Assembly (NCBI RefSeq): GCF_002575655.3
Contig: NC_053036.3
Location: 157,642,627 to 157,706,626, forward strand
Direction: 5' to 3'
Source of the DNA: Aegilops tauschii subsp. strangulata
Lineage: Eukaryota; Streptophyta; Magnoliopsida; Poales; Poaceae
Length of the DNA stretch: 64,000 bases
In this document: positions 22,296 to 32,705 of the stretch, piece after piece
Numbering within the stretch: the first letter of the stretch is position 1
Layout of the letters: each line of letters starts with the position of its first letter
The notes under the pieces: generated by a model
Told to the model about the DNA's origin: nothing
Databases searched by the model: none
Seen by the model: the letters and a program-made list of their open reading frames with translations, nothing else
Program-made: the position numbers and the translations under genes

Positions 22296-23165
22296 CCATG
22301 GGCCATATACGGGCCGTAGGATCCATGGGTCTCCTACGGGCCGTCGATAAATGGGCCTGTAATCGGTGAGCCTCGGGCCGTCGGATAAATGGGTCTACAT
22401 GGGCTGTAATCGGGCGTAATTGGTATCGGCCCAACACGGTAACAGGCCGTTAACAGGCCGTAGGACAGCAAAGGCTTAATTCTGTCACAGGCATAACGGG
22501 TCGTTAATGGGCCAGAATATAGGATGGGTTGGAAACGGCGCAACGGGTTAACAGGCCAGAAACGGGCCGACTCTTGCCATGGGCCGAATTTGGCCCATTA
22601 GGGGAACAGGACAGTAACGGGCCGACTCTTGCCATGGGCCGAATTTGGCCCATTAGGGGAACAGGCCAGTAACGGGCCGACTCTTGCCATGGGCCGAATT
22701 TGGCCCATTAGGGGAACAGCCAGTAACGGGCCGGAAGTAATCGAGGGCCGAAAAGGAGCCCAAGAACGTATGGGCCGTCAATAGGCCGAAAGCTAACACG
22801 GGCTGGAAACGGACCATGTAAATCACGGGCCGTTAACGGGTATAAAGAAAATTACTGTTCATTATGGGCTAGAGTCACCGTGGGCCTGTAAAGGGCCGAA
22901 AGATACGAAGGCCTCATATGGGCCGAAAGACGTCGTGGGCCATACATGGGCCAAAAGTGAAATGGGCTGGTGTTATATTCGACGGCCCACATGATGTTGT
23001 TGGGCCGATTTCCTTTAGGGCCTAACGGGCCGTGAGTTAACGGGCCGTAAAATGGGCTATTTGCGAAGAGACCGTTAACAGGCTTTTCATGGGCCAGCCC
23101 GTTAACTTTTGACCAAGTCAAACGGGCCGGCTTTGTAAGCTAAATGGGCCAGTGGTGGGCCGTGG
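22296..23165 (+). repeat. Oriented array of GGGCC motifs
   Basis: I count 29 GGGCC on the plus strand and 5 GGCCC in about 870 bp, mostly in the contexts aacGGGCCg and atGGGCCg. It lies between the PF03004-like gene and the CACTA right terminus, where subterminal repeats that bind the element's own protein are expected in En/Spm-type elements. TGGGCC is also the plant site II/TCP-type promoter motif. Function here is inference. Confidence 0.8.
22562..22725 (+). repeat. Three 55-bp tandem units in the GGGCC array
   Basis: Units begin acgggccgactcttgcc at 22562, 22617 and 22672 (the third is 54 bp). Each holds one ATGGGCCGAATTTGGCCCAT palindrome, giving paired GGGCC sites facing each other. 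Confidence 0.9.
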
Positions 23166-23334
23166 CACGTGTTGACATATCATAGGCGCCTATCTGACCC
23201 ACTGACGAGCTGACACGTGTTTCGTCCGGCCAATAAGAATTTTACACGTGGAAATTTCCCATTGGTCGGGGCTGTTAACGGGTTATCGGATCCAAAACCC
23301 GACCCGATAGCTTAACGGTGTTCCGTTACGGTGG

Positions 23335-23567
23335 ATGCCACGTGTCGGTCACCCTTGATGAAAGCACTTCTGTGACGCGCGATTTACCATCATGGAAGTG
23401 GACACTTCCGTGATGATAATTTTGGTAATGTCATGGAACACTTCTACGACAGCACAGGTATGACTATCTTGATTCTGTCATAAAATCATCATGGATGTAC
23501 ATGCATGAAAAAAAGCGACCTACTGTGACAAACACGTATCATCACGGAAGTGTATTTTTTTGTAGTG
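23335..23567. mobile_element. CACTA transposon right terminus
   Basis: Read inward on the minus strand, the end is CACTACAAAAAAA, followed by subterminal motifs of the form CACTTCCGTGATGAT in both orientations (23391-23420, 23430-23440, 23541-23560). The element ends at 23567, and the next three bases TCA are the expected 3-bp target duplication. Four CACGTG-type cores (near 23166, 23215, 23246, 23340) lie just inside. No matching left end was found in the window, so the element extends beyond position 1 or has lost that end. Confidence 0.85.
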
Positions 23568-24231
23568 TCATGTCAATGATCCGCATGTACATCTCGTAGC
23601 TTGTGTACGCGTCCATGGCCACGTACTTGACATGTTCTTCATCCAGTCTCTTATGCCACACACTATGCCAGACGTTCTTGTCCTTATTGCTCTCTTCCTT
23701 CAACTTCGCATAGTAGGGATCGATGATGGCCGAGGCGAGGTCAACCAGGGAGTTCAGTTTGTCTTTGTCGCTGCCCCAGACCTTGTAGTGGTGCTGGATG
23801 TTGACAAGATTCAGGCATTTCAAGTCCGAAACCTTGAGCGCTTTTAGATCGTTGGTGGTGTCCACCGTTGCGAAACTGTAGTCGGAGCTGTTGATAAACC
23901 TGGAGAAACGCTCGCAAGGCCTTGTGTAAAGGTGGAAGTGGTAGACGAGGACATCATGTCGCACGCACAACTAGGCGATGGCAACCTTCTGATCGTGCCC
24001 GGCACGACCGATGGTGTACTCGAGGTCGAAGCCGACCACTCGGTATTTGTCCTCGGCAAGGAACTGCTCCATAGTTTGGACGGAGCTCTCCACCGAGACC
24101 GGATCGTTCGTGTACACCATCGAGAGGGCCTTCCCCCTCACGTGGGTGTCCACTACGTGATGCGTGGTGAACTGCCCGCCGTTGTCGTTGTCGGCAGCTG
24201 GGAGCGCCATAGGAGCCACGGGGAGCGCCAT
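23568..24231 (-). pseudogene. WRN-like 3'-5' exonuclease, nonsense-mutated and truncated by CACTA
   Basis: Single-exon frame from ATG at 24231. A DEDDy-type exonuclease fold is indicated by Exo I FDLEYT (near residue 70) and Exo III YVAMD near the end. The family resembles the Werner-type exonuclease proteins abundant in grasses. A TAG at 23971-23973 interrupts the frame directly after KVAIA, where relatives (from memory of the family) have glutamine, so CAG to TAG is likely. The frame then continues open to the CACTA insertion. The last gene codon before the transposon is Met, and the terminal codons of the open frame (T-L-Q-K-N-T-L-P-stop, ending at 23542) are read from the transposon terminus itself. 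The normal C-terminus should lie beyond the CACTA left end. It is not functional as it stands. Confidence 0.75.
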
Positions 24232-24239
24232 TGGAACCG

Positions 24240-24660
24240 CTGGATGTCCTCTCTGTATGTGTCCTCATGGGTGTGCTTATTGTGTCATGTGAGACGAGAG
24301 ATGAAGGTAAATGGCCGCAGGAATAAAAGGGGGCCGGGCGGCGTGGATTCTCGGCGCGTCCGCATGGCAGTTTTTGCAGCGGGTAACTGCATAGTCGCGC
24401 CACGCCCGGCGCAACCGCTTGCACACGAACATGCGTGATCGTGCGCTGGCCCCAAACACTGGCAGCGCGCGTGGAGGGACGAGGGCAGAGCACCCGGAGG
24501 GACGCGAGAGCAGAGCGCACGCGGCGGGACGCGAGCAGAGCACGCCGCGGCCGCCTGAACCACAAGCAACCACACACATAGAGCAGTTGAAAATGCAGGA
24601 AATAGTCGCCTACAAGCCAGCCGACAGTTGCGTCGCTGCGTAGAGAGCGGCCGTGTGGTA
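24240..24660 (-). promoter_or_regulatory. GC-rich upstream region of the exonuclease gene
   Basis: CpG-rich DNA immediately 5' of the exonuclease ATG. A weak AT-rich TTTTATT at about 24325 (minus) could serve as a TATA element. Frames across it on both strands look like composition artefacts. Confidence 0.25.
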
Positions 24661-24667
24661 CCACCCC

Positions 24668-24850
24668 CGTCTAGTCTATAGTCTCCTTTATATTTTGTGC
24701 CATACTTTGCCCTCAAATTTAACCAACAAAATGTTAATGCATGTTTAAAAAATTATATAATTGGAAAGTATGTTCAAATACAAATCCAACTATATAATCT
24801 TTGGCGACATGCATCCGTATTTTATTAGTTAAATCATACTTATAAACCAG
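24668..24850. mobile_element. Stowaway-like MITE fragment
   Basis: Interior sequence characteristic of grass Stowaway elements (aaccaacaaaatgttaatgc, attatataattggaaagta, ttattagttaaatcatact). Its ends are degenerate. Confidence 0.4.
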
Positions 24851-25213
24851 GACGATGGTATAGTAGGTAATTAAATCGCAAATATATTTTTATTAACCGT
24901 ATGTGTACATGGCCTTTCGTCCTCCTCTCGCACGTCTTGTCATCCTGCTGCCGCAGACGGCTTATAGCGCAAGCTTGCGCAGCGCGCGGGGGCGTTCTTT
25001 TTGCCAAACGGTGGTGCCAATGAATCGTCGGTGAGCCCGTTCCCGTGCAACCTCGCAGGTTCCCGCGCAAGCTTCCCGCCCGACACGGTGAAATCCCCCA
25101 AAATACCAATGCTTACCGGCCTGCTACAAAAACCCTCACGGCCGGCGAGTCCTACGTCGCATTTTCCCCTCCATCCCTGTAGCTTATCTCGTCTGCTTCT
25201 CCCACAATCGGCA

Positions 25214-25332
25214 ATGGCACCGGTTCGTCGTTGTCGCTCAGCCACTCCGCCGTCATCAGAGGACAGCTCCATCTGGGAGGCTACACCGCGGCGGCAGCGC
25301 AGTCCCGGGCGTAGTGTAGTGCGCGTGGCGTC
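25214..25332 (+). pseudogene. 5' part of Arg/Ala-rich ORF split by a gypsy element
   Basis: ATG at 25214 opens a frame for 39 full codons and two bases, ending in the target duplication GCGTC (25328-25332). The other half starts after the second GCGTC at 36315-36319. Without the 11-kb insertion plus one TSD the two parts join in frame into a 241-codon ORF ending at 36926. The N-terminus is basic (RRCR, RRQR) and proline/serine-rich. The family is not recognised, and no upstream TATA was identified with confidence. Confidence 0.55.
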
Positions 25333-28088
25333 TGTAGCGACCAGACCTCAAACAGTCTAGTCTCTGTGCATCAGTGTCATCCCTGGATCCGTAATGCTGA
25401 CACGGACAGTACTTGAAGGATTTATAACAGAGTAGCAATCACACACTTATTACATCGAATTGTCTCAAGAGAGAACTTATTACAATAAATATGGCTTAAG
25501 GCCATCTAAAACGATAACAGCGGAAGGCTTGGAAGATAAAGTGAGTCCATCAACTCCAACGGCATCACTGAGTATAAGACCACGACCTAAGGCTCCTTAC
25601 TCGTCGTCTGAAAAGTCTGCAACATGATACGTTGCAGCCCGAAAACGGGTCAGCACATGGAATATGCTGGCAAAGTAACACATAGAGAGTAATGAACAGA
25701 AATAATGCTATCACTACATGCATATTTGGCTGGTGGAAAGCTCTATGGTTACAGTTTTGTGAAAAACCAATTTTTCCCTACAACAAAGGAATAAATTTTA
25801 TTTAACTACAAAGTTGGTTGAAAATATTGAGAAGGTAAACCCCCTCTAAATCCCAATTAAAAGTAATCATTAACAACCCAACAAATTATTTAAGTAACGT
25901 GATGAGATCAACATGATAATCCAAGAACCAGATACTCAAGATGTCCATAACCGGGGACACGGCTAATCATGATTAGTTTGTACACTCTGCAGAGGTTTGT
26001 GCACTTTTCCCCACAAGACTCGATCGCCTCCGTTGGATTTCTCGCACTACAAGGTGTTTGAGAAACGGATGACCGAGACATAGTCTTTCAGAAGCGTTAG
26101 CACCTTACGATGGGTAGACCGTACCACCTACATCCCCTACATCTGCTAGTCTACCACTGTAAGAGTTCACACGACTTAATCAACTATGCTAGAGCCCATA
26201 ATAGCTTGTGGCTGCACACGGAAGTTTCTAGTATGAATAATCTCATGATCCCTTTGAGCCTGGGTGGCAGTCCATAGGAGAATCACACGATATCCCGGGA
26301 TTTCCAAAAATACTGGCAATCACTGGAATTCCCCAGGTGCCTCAATCCACCCAGATGTGTATTAAAGTTGCCACCTTAAGTTAACCATTAATTAAGAATA
26401 CTCACATCTGTCATGAATACACTCAAACCCAATCCACGTCTACGAGCATAGCATAGCAATATAAGCATAACGTAGAAGTAACTCCCAGGGTTTGACAATA
26501 AACAGGTGAATAGGTACTACTCAGCTACTTCCCATCCCACAATTTAATTCAGATCCTAACCATGCAATTGTTTGGGGATGGAACTAATGCATAAAAACTG
26601 GGTATGGAAAGGATATGATCGAAGTGTTACTTGCCTTGCTGATGATCCGCAAAACCTAGGGATTCGTAGTAGCACGCTTCGCACTCCGGGAATTCTATCG
26701 CAAACAAACAATACATACATAAGCAATCAAGCAAGGGTGCATGGGTAAAACTCAAAATAAGAGATCTAACCAGAAAGTTCAACCTAAGAACTCTGGTTTG
26801 CAAAAAGAATCAAATCAAACGGAGCAACGAAACTCAACGGCGAAAGAAACAAGATCCATTTACTAATATGAACTAAAGTCAAATTTTACAGTACCAAAAT
26901 CTTGTTCAAGTTGGTTAAACAGAAAGAGGGTCTCAAGATCAAGATCTAGGCGCTTGAATCGCCTGATTCCGATAAACGAGCGAAAAGATAAACTGAAATG
27001 AAAATCGGATCAAAAATCGCGATCGAAAATAATCGCGGAAAAATCCGAAGAAAAGAAAACTGACGAACAGGCTAACGAACGAACGTTCGTTGTCTGTAAC
27101 TATCGAGCGAAAACCGTTCGTTAAAACGAACGTACGGACGAACGTCCGCTAAATAGATAAATCGAGAAAACCAGCGAGCCAATCTAAAAAAACGAACTAG
27201 GGTTTCTAAAAAAACCAAATCGGTTTTCTAAAAAACCGGCGGCGGCGAACGGCGCGTTACCTCCGGCGAGGCGGGGCTCGGGCGGCGGGGTTGCGGCGGC
27301 GGGGCGACGGCGACGCGGCGCGGCGAGGGGCGGCGACGGCGAAGCGCGGCAGAGGCGGCGGCGCGGCTGTGGTGGCGGGGCTGCGGGCGGCGGGGTTGGT
27401 GGTGGTGGCGGGGTTTCAGGGGGTATTTAAGAGGGGGAGGGGCGGCTTGCAGGAGGGGGAAAGGCGGCGGGGGAGGAGGAGTCCGGCTCGGACTCCGGTC
27501 CGAGTCGGCGGCGACGGCGCGCGGTCTCTAGGTGGGAGACGGCGGCGCGGGGGAGATGGGCCGGCTCGGCTGGGCCTCGGCCCAGTCGGGCGCTGGAAGT
27601 TTTTTTTTTAACAATTCCGCCGAACAGAAAATAAAACCTAGAAAATAATCTAAAAATGCCAAAACAAATTTTCACCGTCTAAATAAAATATTTAGAACGA
27701 GATGAACATTTTCTTGGCCCTAAAATGAAATTTTGAAAACGTGCAAATTTTCTAATGCAAATAAAATTGCAATAAAATCCAATAAAAATCAAATATTTGA
27801 TTTTAATATTTTTCCTCCAATATTTCAATTATTTTGGAGAATTCATATTATCCCCTCTCATATATTTTAATATGAAATATTTTTCGGAGAGAAAAATAAT
27901 TAAAACCAAAATCCTCGTTTCAATATTTGATAAAAAAAATCAAATATGAAAACCGGGAAATCCCCAACTCTCTCCGAGGGTCCTTGAGTTGCTTAGGATT
28001 TCGAGGATCGCGAACGAAATGCAATAAAATATGATATGCAAGAATGATCTATGTATAACATTCCAAATTGAAAATTTGGGATGTTACA
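25333..28088 (-). repeat. 3' LTR of the gypsy element
   Basis: 2756 bp, TG...CA ends. It contains AT-rich sequence and an internal GC-rich block (27230-27590) whose long open frames are compositional. Confidence 0.9.
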
Positions 28089-28105
28089 AACCTACCCCCC
28101 TTAAG
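28089..28105 (-). other. Polypurine tract
   Basis: On the minus strand, taaggggggtaggtt sits directly against the 3' LTR, the expected position for plus-strand DNA priming. Confidence 0.65.
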
Positions 28106-31100
28106 ATGAATCTCGCCCTCGAGATTCGGGTTGGCTAGATAATAGGTTAGAGTGGTCCTTCCGTAGATCTTCCTCTCGCTCCCAGGTGGCTTCATCCTCG
28201 GTATGGTGACTCCACTAAACTTTGCAAAACTTGATAACCTTACTGCGGGTGACTCGGCTGGCATATTCGAGAATCTTGACTGGTTTCTCCTCATAGGTCA
28301 AATCACTATCTAGCTGGATCGCTTCCAATGGCACTGTATCTCTCAGTGGTATCTCAGCCATCTCTGCGTGGCACTTCTTCAGCTGTGAAACATGGAACAT
28401 ATCGTGAACTCCTGACAATCCTTCGGGCAATTCCAACTTGTAAGCAACTTCTCCCATACGTTCCAAAACTCTGTATGGTCCTACAAAACGTGGTGCTAAC
28501 TTTCCCTTAGCTCCAAAGCGCTTCACTCCTCGAAGTGGTGATACTCGAAGATACACTCTGTCTCCGACTTCATAAACTGTCTCCTTGTATTTAGAATCCG
28601 CATAACTCTTCTGCCTAGACTGGGCTACCTTGAGCCAATCGCGAATCAACTTCACCTTCTGTTCAGACTCTTTAATCAAATCTGGTCCAAACAACTGGCG
28701 GTCTCCAACTTCGTCCCACAACAATGGTGTCCTGCATCTCCTTCCATACAAAGCTTCGAAAGGGGCCATCTTCAAACTGGATTGATAACTGTTGTTGTAA
28801 GAGAACTCTGCATACGGTAAATTGTCGTCCCAACTAGATCCATAATCTAGCGCACAAGCTCTCAGCATGTCCTCCAAAATCTGATTGACTCTCTTGGTCT
28901 GTCTGTCTGTCTGTGGATGAAAGGTTGTACTGAACTCTAGCCTGGTACCCAAAGTTTAGTGCAACTGATTCCAAAACTTTGAAGTAAACTGCGTTCCTCT
29001 ATCTGATACAATGGTCCTCGGAACTCCATGCAAACATACGATCCTGGTCATGTATATCTTTTCCAACTTAGCACTGGTGTAAGTGGTCCTTACTGGGATG
29101 AAATGAGCTACCTTCGTCAAACGATCGACTACAACCCATATCGAGTCATAGCCTGAACGAGTCCTGGGCAATCCCGTGATAAAATCCATGCCTAGCTTAT
29201 CCCACTTCCATTCGGGTATCGGCAATGGTTGTAGCAATCCTGCTGGCTTCTGATGCTCTGCCTTCACTCTCTGCCATACATCACAAACTGCTACATACTC
29301 CGCAATATCCTTCTTCATTCCGTTCCACCAGAAACTGTCCTTCAAATCCAGATACATCTTGGTATTTCCTGGGTGAATCAGATATGGTGAATCATGGACC
29401 TCTTGTAGAATCAACTTCCTGATCTCCGGATCATTGGGCACATAAACGCGGTCCTCAAACCATAAGGTATCGTGCTCATCCTCACGAAATCCCTAGGCTT
29501 TTCCTTTGCTCATCCTTTCCTTTATCTCGGCAATTTCCTTGTCTGTCTTCTGAGCTTCTCTGATCTTATCCATCAAAGTAGACTGAATCTCCAATGCTGC
29601 TACATAGCCTCTTGGAACTATTTCCAAACATAGTTCACGAAGATCCTCGGCTAACTCCTTGGGTAACTCTCCTGTCATGAGTGTGTTGACATGGCTCTTG
29701 CGGCTCAACGCATAAGCTACTACGTTAGCCTTCCCTGGGTGATAATGCAATCTCATATCATAATCCTTGATGAGCTCCAACCATCTCCTTTGCCTGAGAT
29801 TCAACTCCTTCTGTGTGAAAATGTACTTCAAACTCTTGTGATCCGTGTACACCTCACAATGGTTTCCGATGAGAAAATGTCTCCATGTTTTCAACGCACG
29901 CACTACGGCTGCTAACTCCAAATCATGCGTAGCATAATTCAACTCATGGGATTTAAGCTGTGGTGAGGCATACGAAACAACTCTTCACTCCTGCATTAGC
30001 ACTGCTCCAAGTCTTCGACGAGAAGCGTCGCAACAAACTTCATTATCCTTGCGTTGATCTGGCAGAATCAACACTGGCGCTGTAACTAAACGTTTCTTCA
30101 ACTCCTAGAAACTAGCCTCACATTCCTCCGTCCAATTGAACTTGGTGTCCTTCTTCAACAACTCGGTCATAGGTTTTGCAATCTTCGAGAAATTCTCAAT
30201 AAATCTCCGGTAGTATCCTGCGAGTCCAAGAAAACTCCGGATTTCTCCAACTGACATTGGTGCTTCCCAATTAGTCACAGTGTTAACCTTGGTGGGATCT
30301 ACTGCTATTTCTTCTCCGGATATAACATGTCCAAGGAATCCAACTTCCTTTAACCAAAACTCACACTTGCTGAACTTGGCATATAACTGATGTTCTCTGA
30401 GCTTTCCAAGTACCAAACGCAAATGCTCCTTATGCTCTTCTTCATTCTTCGAATAGACCAGAATATCATCGATGAACACTACGACGAACTTATCCAAAAA
30501 CTCCATAAACACTTTGTTCATCATGTTCATGAAATAGGCAGGTGCGTTAGTCAGGCCAAATGACATAACGGTGTACTCATATAGCCCATACCTTGTGGTG
30601 AAAGTTGTCTTGGGTATATCCTGATCTCGAATCTTCAACTGGTGGTATCCTAATCGCAAATCAATCTTGGAAAATACTTTAGCTCCTTGTAGTCGGTCAA
30701 ACAGATCATTGATCATCGGCAGTGGGTACTTGTTCTTGATTGTTACTTCATTCAATCCACGATAATCAACAACCATCCTCAACGATCCATCTTTCTTCTC
30801 CACTAGAAGTACTGGTGATCCCCAAGGTGACAAACTTGGGCGAATATATCCTTTATCCAGTAACTCCTTAATCTGCTTCTTAATTTCTTCCAAATCCTTA
30901 GCGGGCATCCTGTACGATCTCTTAGATATTAGCCCTGTGCCTGGCAAAAGCTCAATAGAAAACTCAATGTCTCTATCGGGTGGCATGCCTGGCAACTCCT
31001 CTGGAAATACGTCAGGGAAATCCTTCACCACTGGCACTTCCTCCTGTACAACTCCTGATAAGGAATTCACTTGAGTCCTCTTCGGCACATGCCGGGATAC

Positions 31101-31616
31101 ATACTTAATCCTTCTTCCTTCTGGGGTAGTAAGTAAGATCGTCTTACTGGTGCAATCGATGTTTCCTCCATACATCGATAGCCAATCCATGCCTAATATC
31201 ACATCCAATCCTTATGACTCCAATACTATTAGGTCTGAGGGGAACGAGTAGTTACCAATCCTTAACGGTAACCGATCACACCATAGGTTAGCCATATACT
31301 CTGCTCCTGGCGAGGTTACTAACATGGGTGACCTAAGGGCTTGGGTTGGCAGTTTAAACTTATCCACGAATCCCCTTGATATGTATGAATGTGATGCACC
31401 AGTATCAAAAAGTACGACTGCAGTAAATGACATAACCAAAAACTTACCTATTACTGCATCTGGCTGGGCTTCAACCTCCTCCACGTTAACGTGGTTCACT
31501 TGTCCCCTAGTGAAAGGGTTGGGCTTCTTCCCAGAGCTTCCATTGCCATTCCCATTCTTGGTTTCAGGACATTCATTGGCGTAATGTCCGGTCTTCTGGC
31601 ATTTGTAGCACGTCAC
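28106..31616 (-). pseudogene. Retrotransposon pol: zinc knuckle, protease, RT, RNase H, integrase, chromodomain
   Basis: One reading frame from 31616 leftward encodes, in order: CCHC knuckle (C-x2-C-x4-H-x4-C, ~31610-31569), aspartic protease DTGAS (~31404), reverse transcriptase with FIDD at 30465-30476, RNase H (VYTDHKS), integrase D-D-E residues (MDFITG, VSDRGTQF, AEFSYN) and the start of a chromodomain. Six in-frame stops break it: TAA 31212, TAG 30105, TGA 29985, TAG 29493, TAA 28956 and TAG 28215. The last cuts the chromodomain. The integrase zinc finger has lost its fourth ligand: CDVW instead of CDVC at 29274-29276. It cannot make a complete polyprotein. Confidence 0.85.
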
Positions 31617-31629
31617 GTGGCTTAGATCC

Positions 31630-32506
31630 TTCTTGGCTGGGGTTGATGGGTTGGTACGGTTCTATCCGTTGCTTCCTCCATTCCCATTGCCATTCTTGGG
31701 GCCACCATGATTGTGCGAACTTCCTCCATTATGAGTGTGGCCTCCAGGTTATGCTGAAGGTGTCCTCCCGAGTTTGGGGTAAAACGAGGCTTCTGATGAG
31801 CTCCTGTACTATACTTTCCTTGTCCATACTTCCTCTTACGGCTCTCAATCTGCTGCTACTTCCCTTCAATCATGAGAGCTCTGTCTACCAACTCCTGGTA
31901 GTTGTTAAAAGTTGCCACCATCAACTGCATGCTCAGCTCATCATTCAGTCCTTCCAGAAACTTCGCCTGCTTAGCTGCATCCGTAGCAACGTCATCTGGG
32001 GCATAACATGCTAACTTACTAAAATCATCCACGTATTGGCCAACGGTACGTCCTCCTTGGCGTAAGTTGCGAAACTCACGCTTCTTCATGGCCATAGCTC
32101 CTGCTGAAACATGGGCAGTACGGAAAGCTTGCTGAAACTGGTCCCATGTGACGGTGTCAATGGGGTGGGTGGCTGTGTAATTCTCCCACCATGATGTTGT
32201 GGGTCCATCAAGCTAATGTGCGGCAAAACGCACTCTCTCCGCATCTGTGCATCCTGCAGTGGTCAGCTCCATTCCAATCTTGCGGAGCCAATCATCTGCA
32301 ACAATCGGCTCGGTCCTGCTGGAAAACACCGGCGGATTCAGCCTAAGAAAACGAGCTGAGTGATCAACAGGTGGGGGTGGTGGTGGGTTGTTGTTGTTGT
32401 TGTTCCCCTTGTTCTGAACTAGCGCTTGCATCAGGGCATTCTGCTGCTGAAACAACTGAGTGATCTCCGGTGGGAAAACAAATCCGGTGTCGCGTCTCGG
32501 AGGCAT
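31630..32506 (-). pseudogene. Retrotransposon gag
   Basis: Starts at ATG 32506 (MPPRRDTG), followed by an Asn run and a Pro run (~residues 36-47). Its body matches the retrotrans_gag fold (WW..Y, FRTAHVS, FRNLRQGGRTVGQYVDDFSKLACYAPD). Two in-frame TAG stops, 32213 and 31856, sit where glutamine is expected from relatives. A frameshift between about 31630 and 31855 separates it from the zinc-knuckle frame. Confidence 0.8.
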
Positions 32507-32705
32507 CTGATGGGTTTAGAAAAGATGAGAAAATAGGATAGAATGAGGTCTAGAGGGAAAACACTACCCATATGCACATGAGACAAACACAATCATATCA
32601 CTCCAATCAATTCAAACAAGGCATACAATCGATCTAACTATCGTTACAAAGTGCTTGGACTATACTATATACATGGTGGAATACTACTACTACTTTGGTG
32701 GTCTA

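Noticed and set aside
24285..24716. Long frames upstream of the exonuclease start
   Set aside because: GC-rich upstream DNA; frames in several phases on both strands and no recognised motif.
27291..27611. Gly/Arg-rich frame and its counterpart at 35468-35830
   Set aside because: GC-rich low-complexity block inside the gypsy LTRs, present in both copies.
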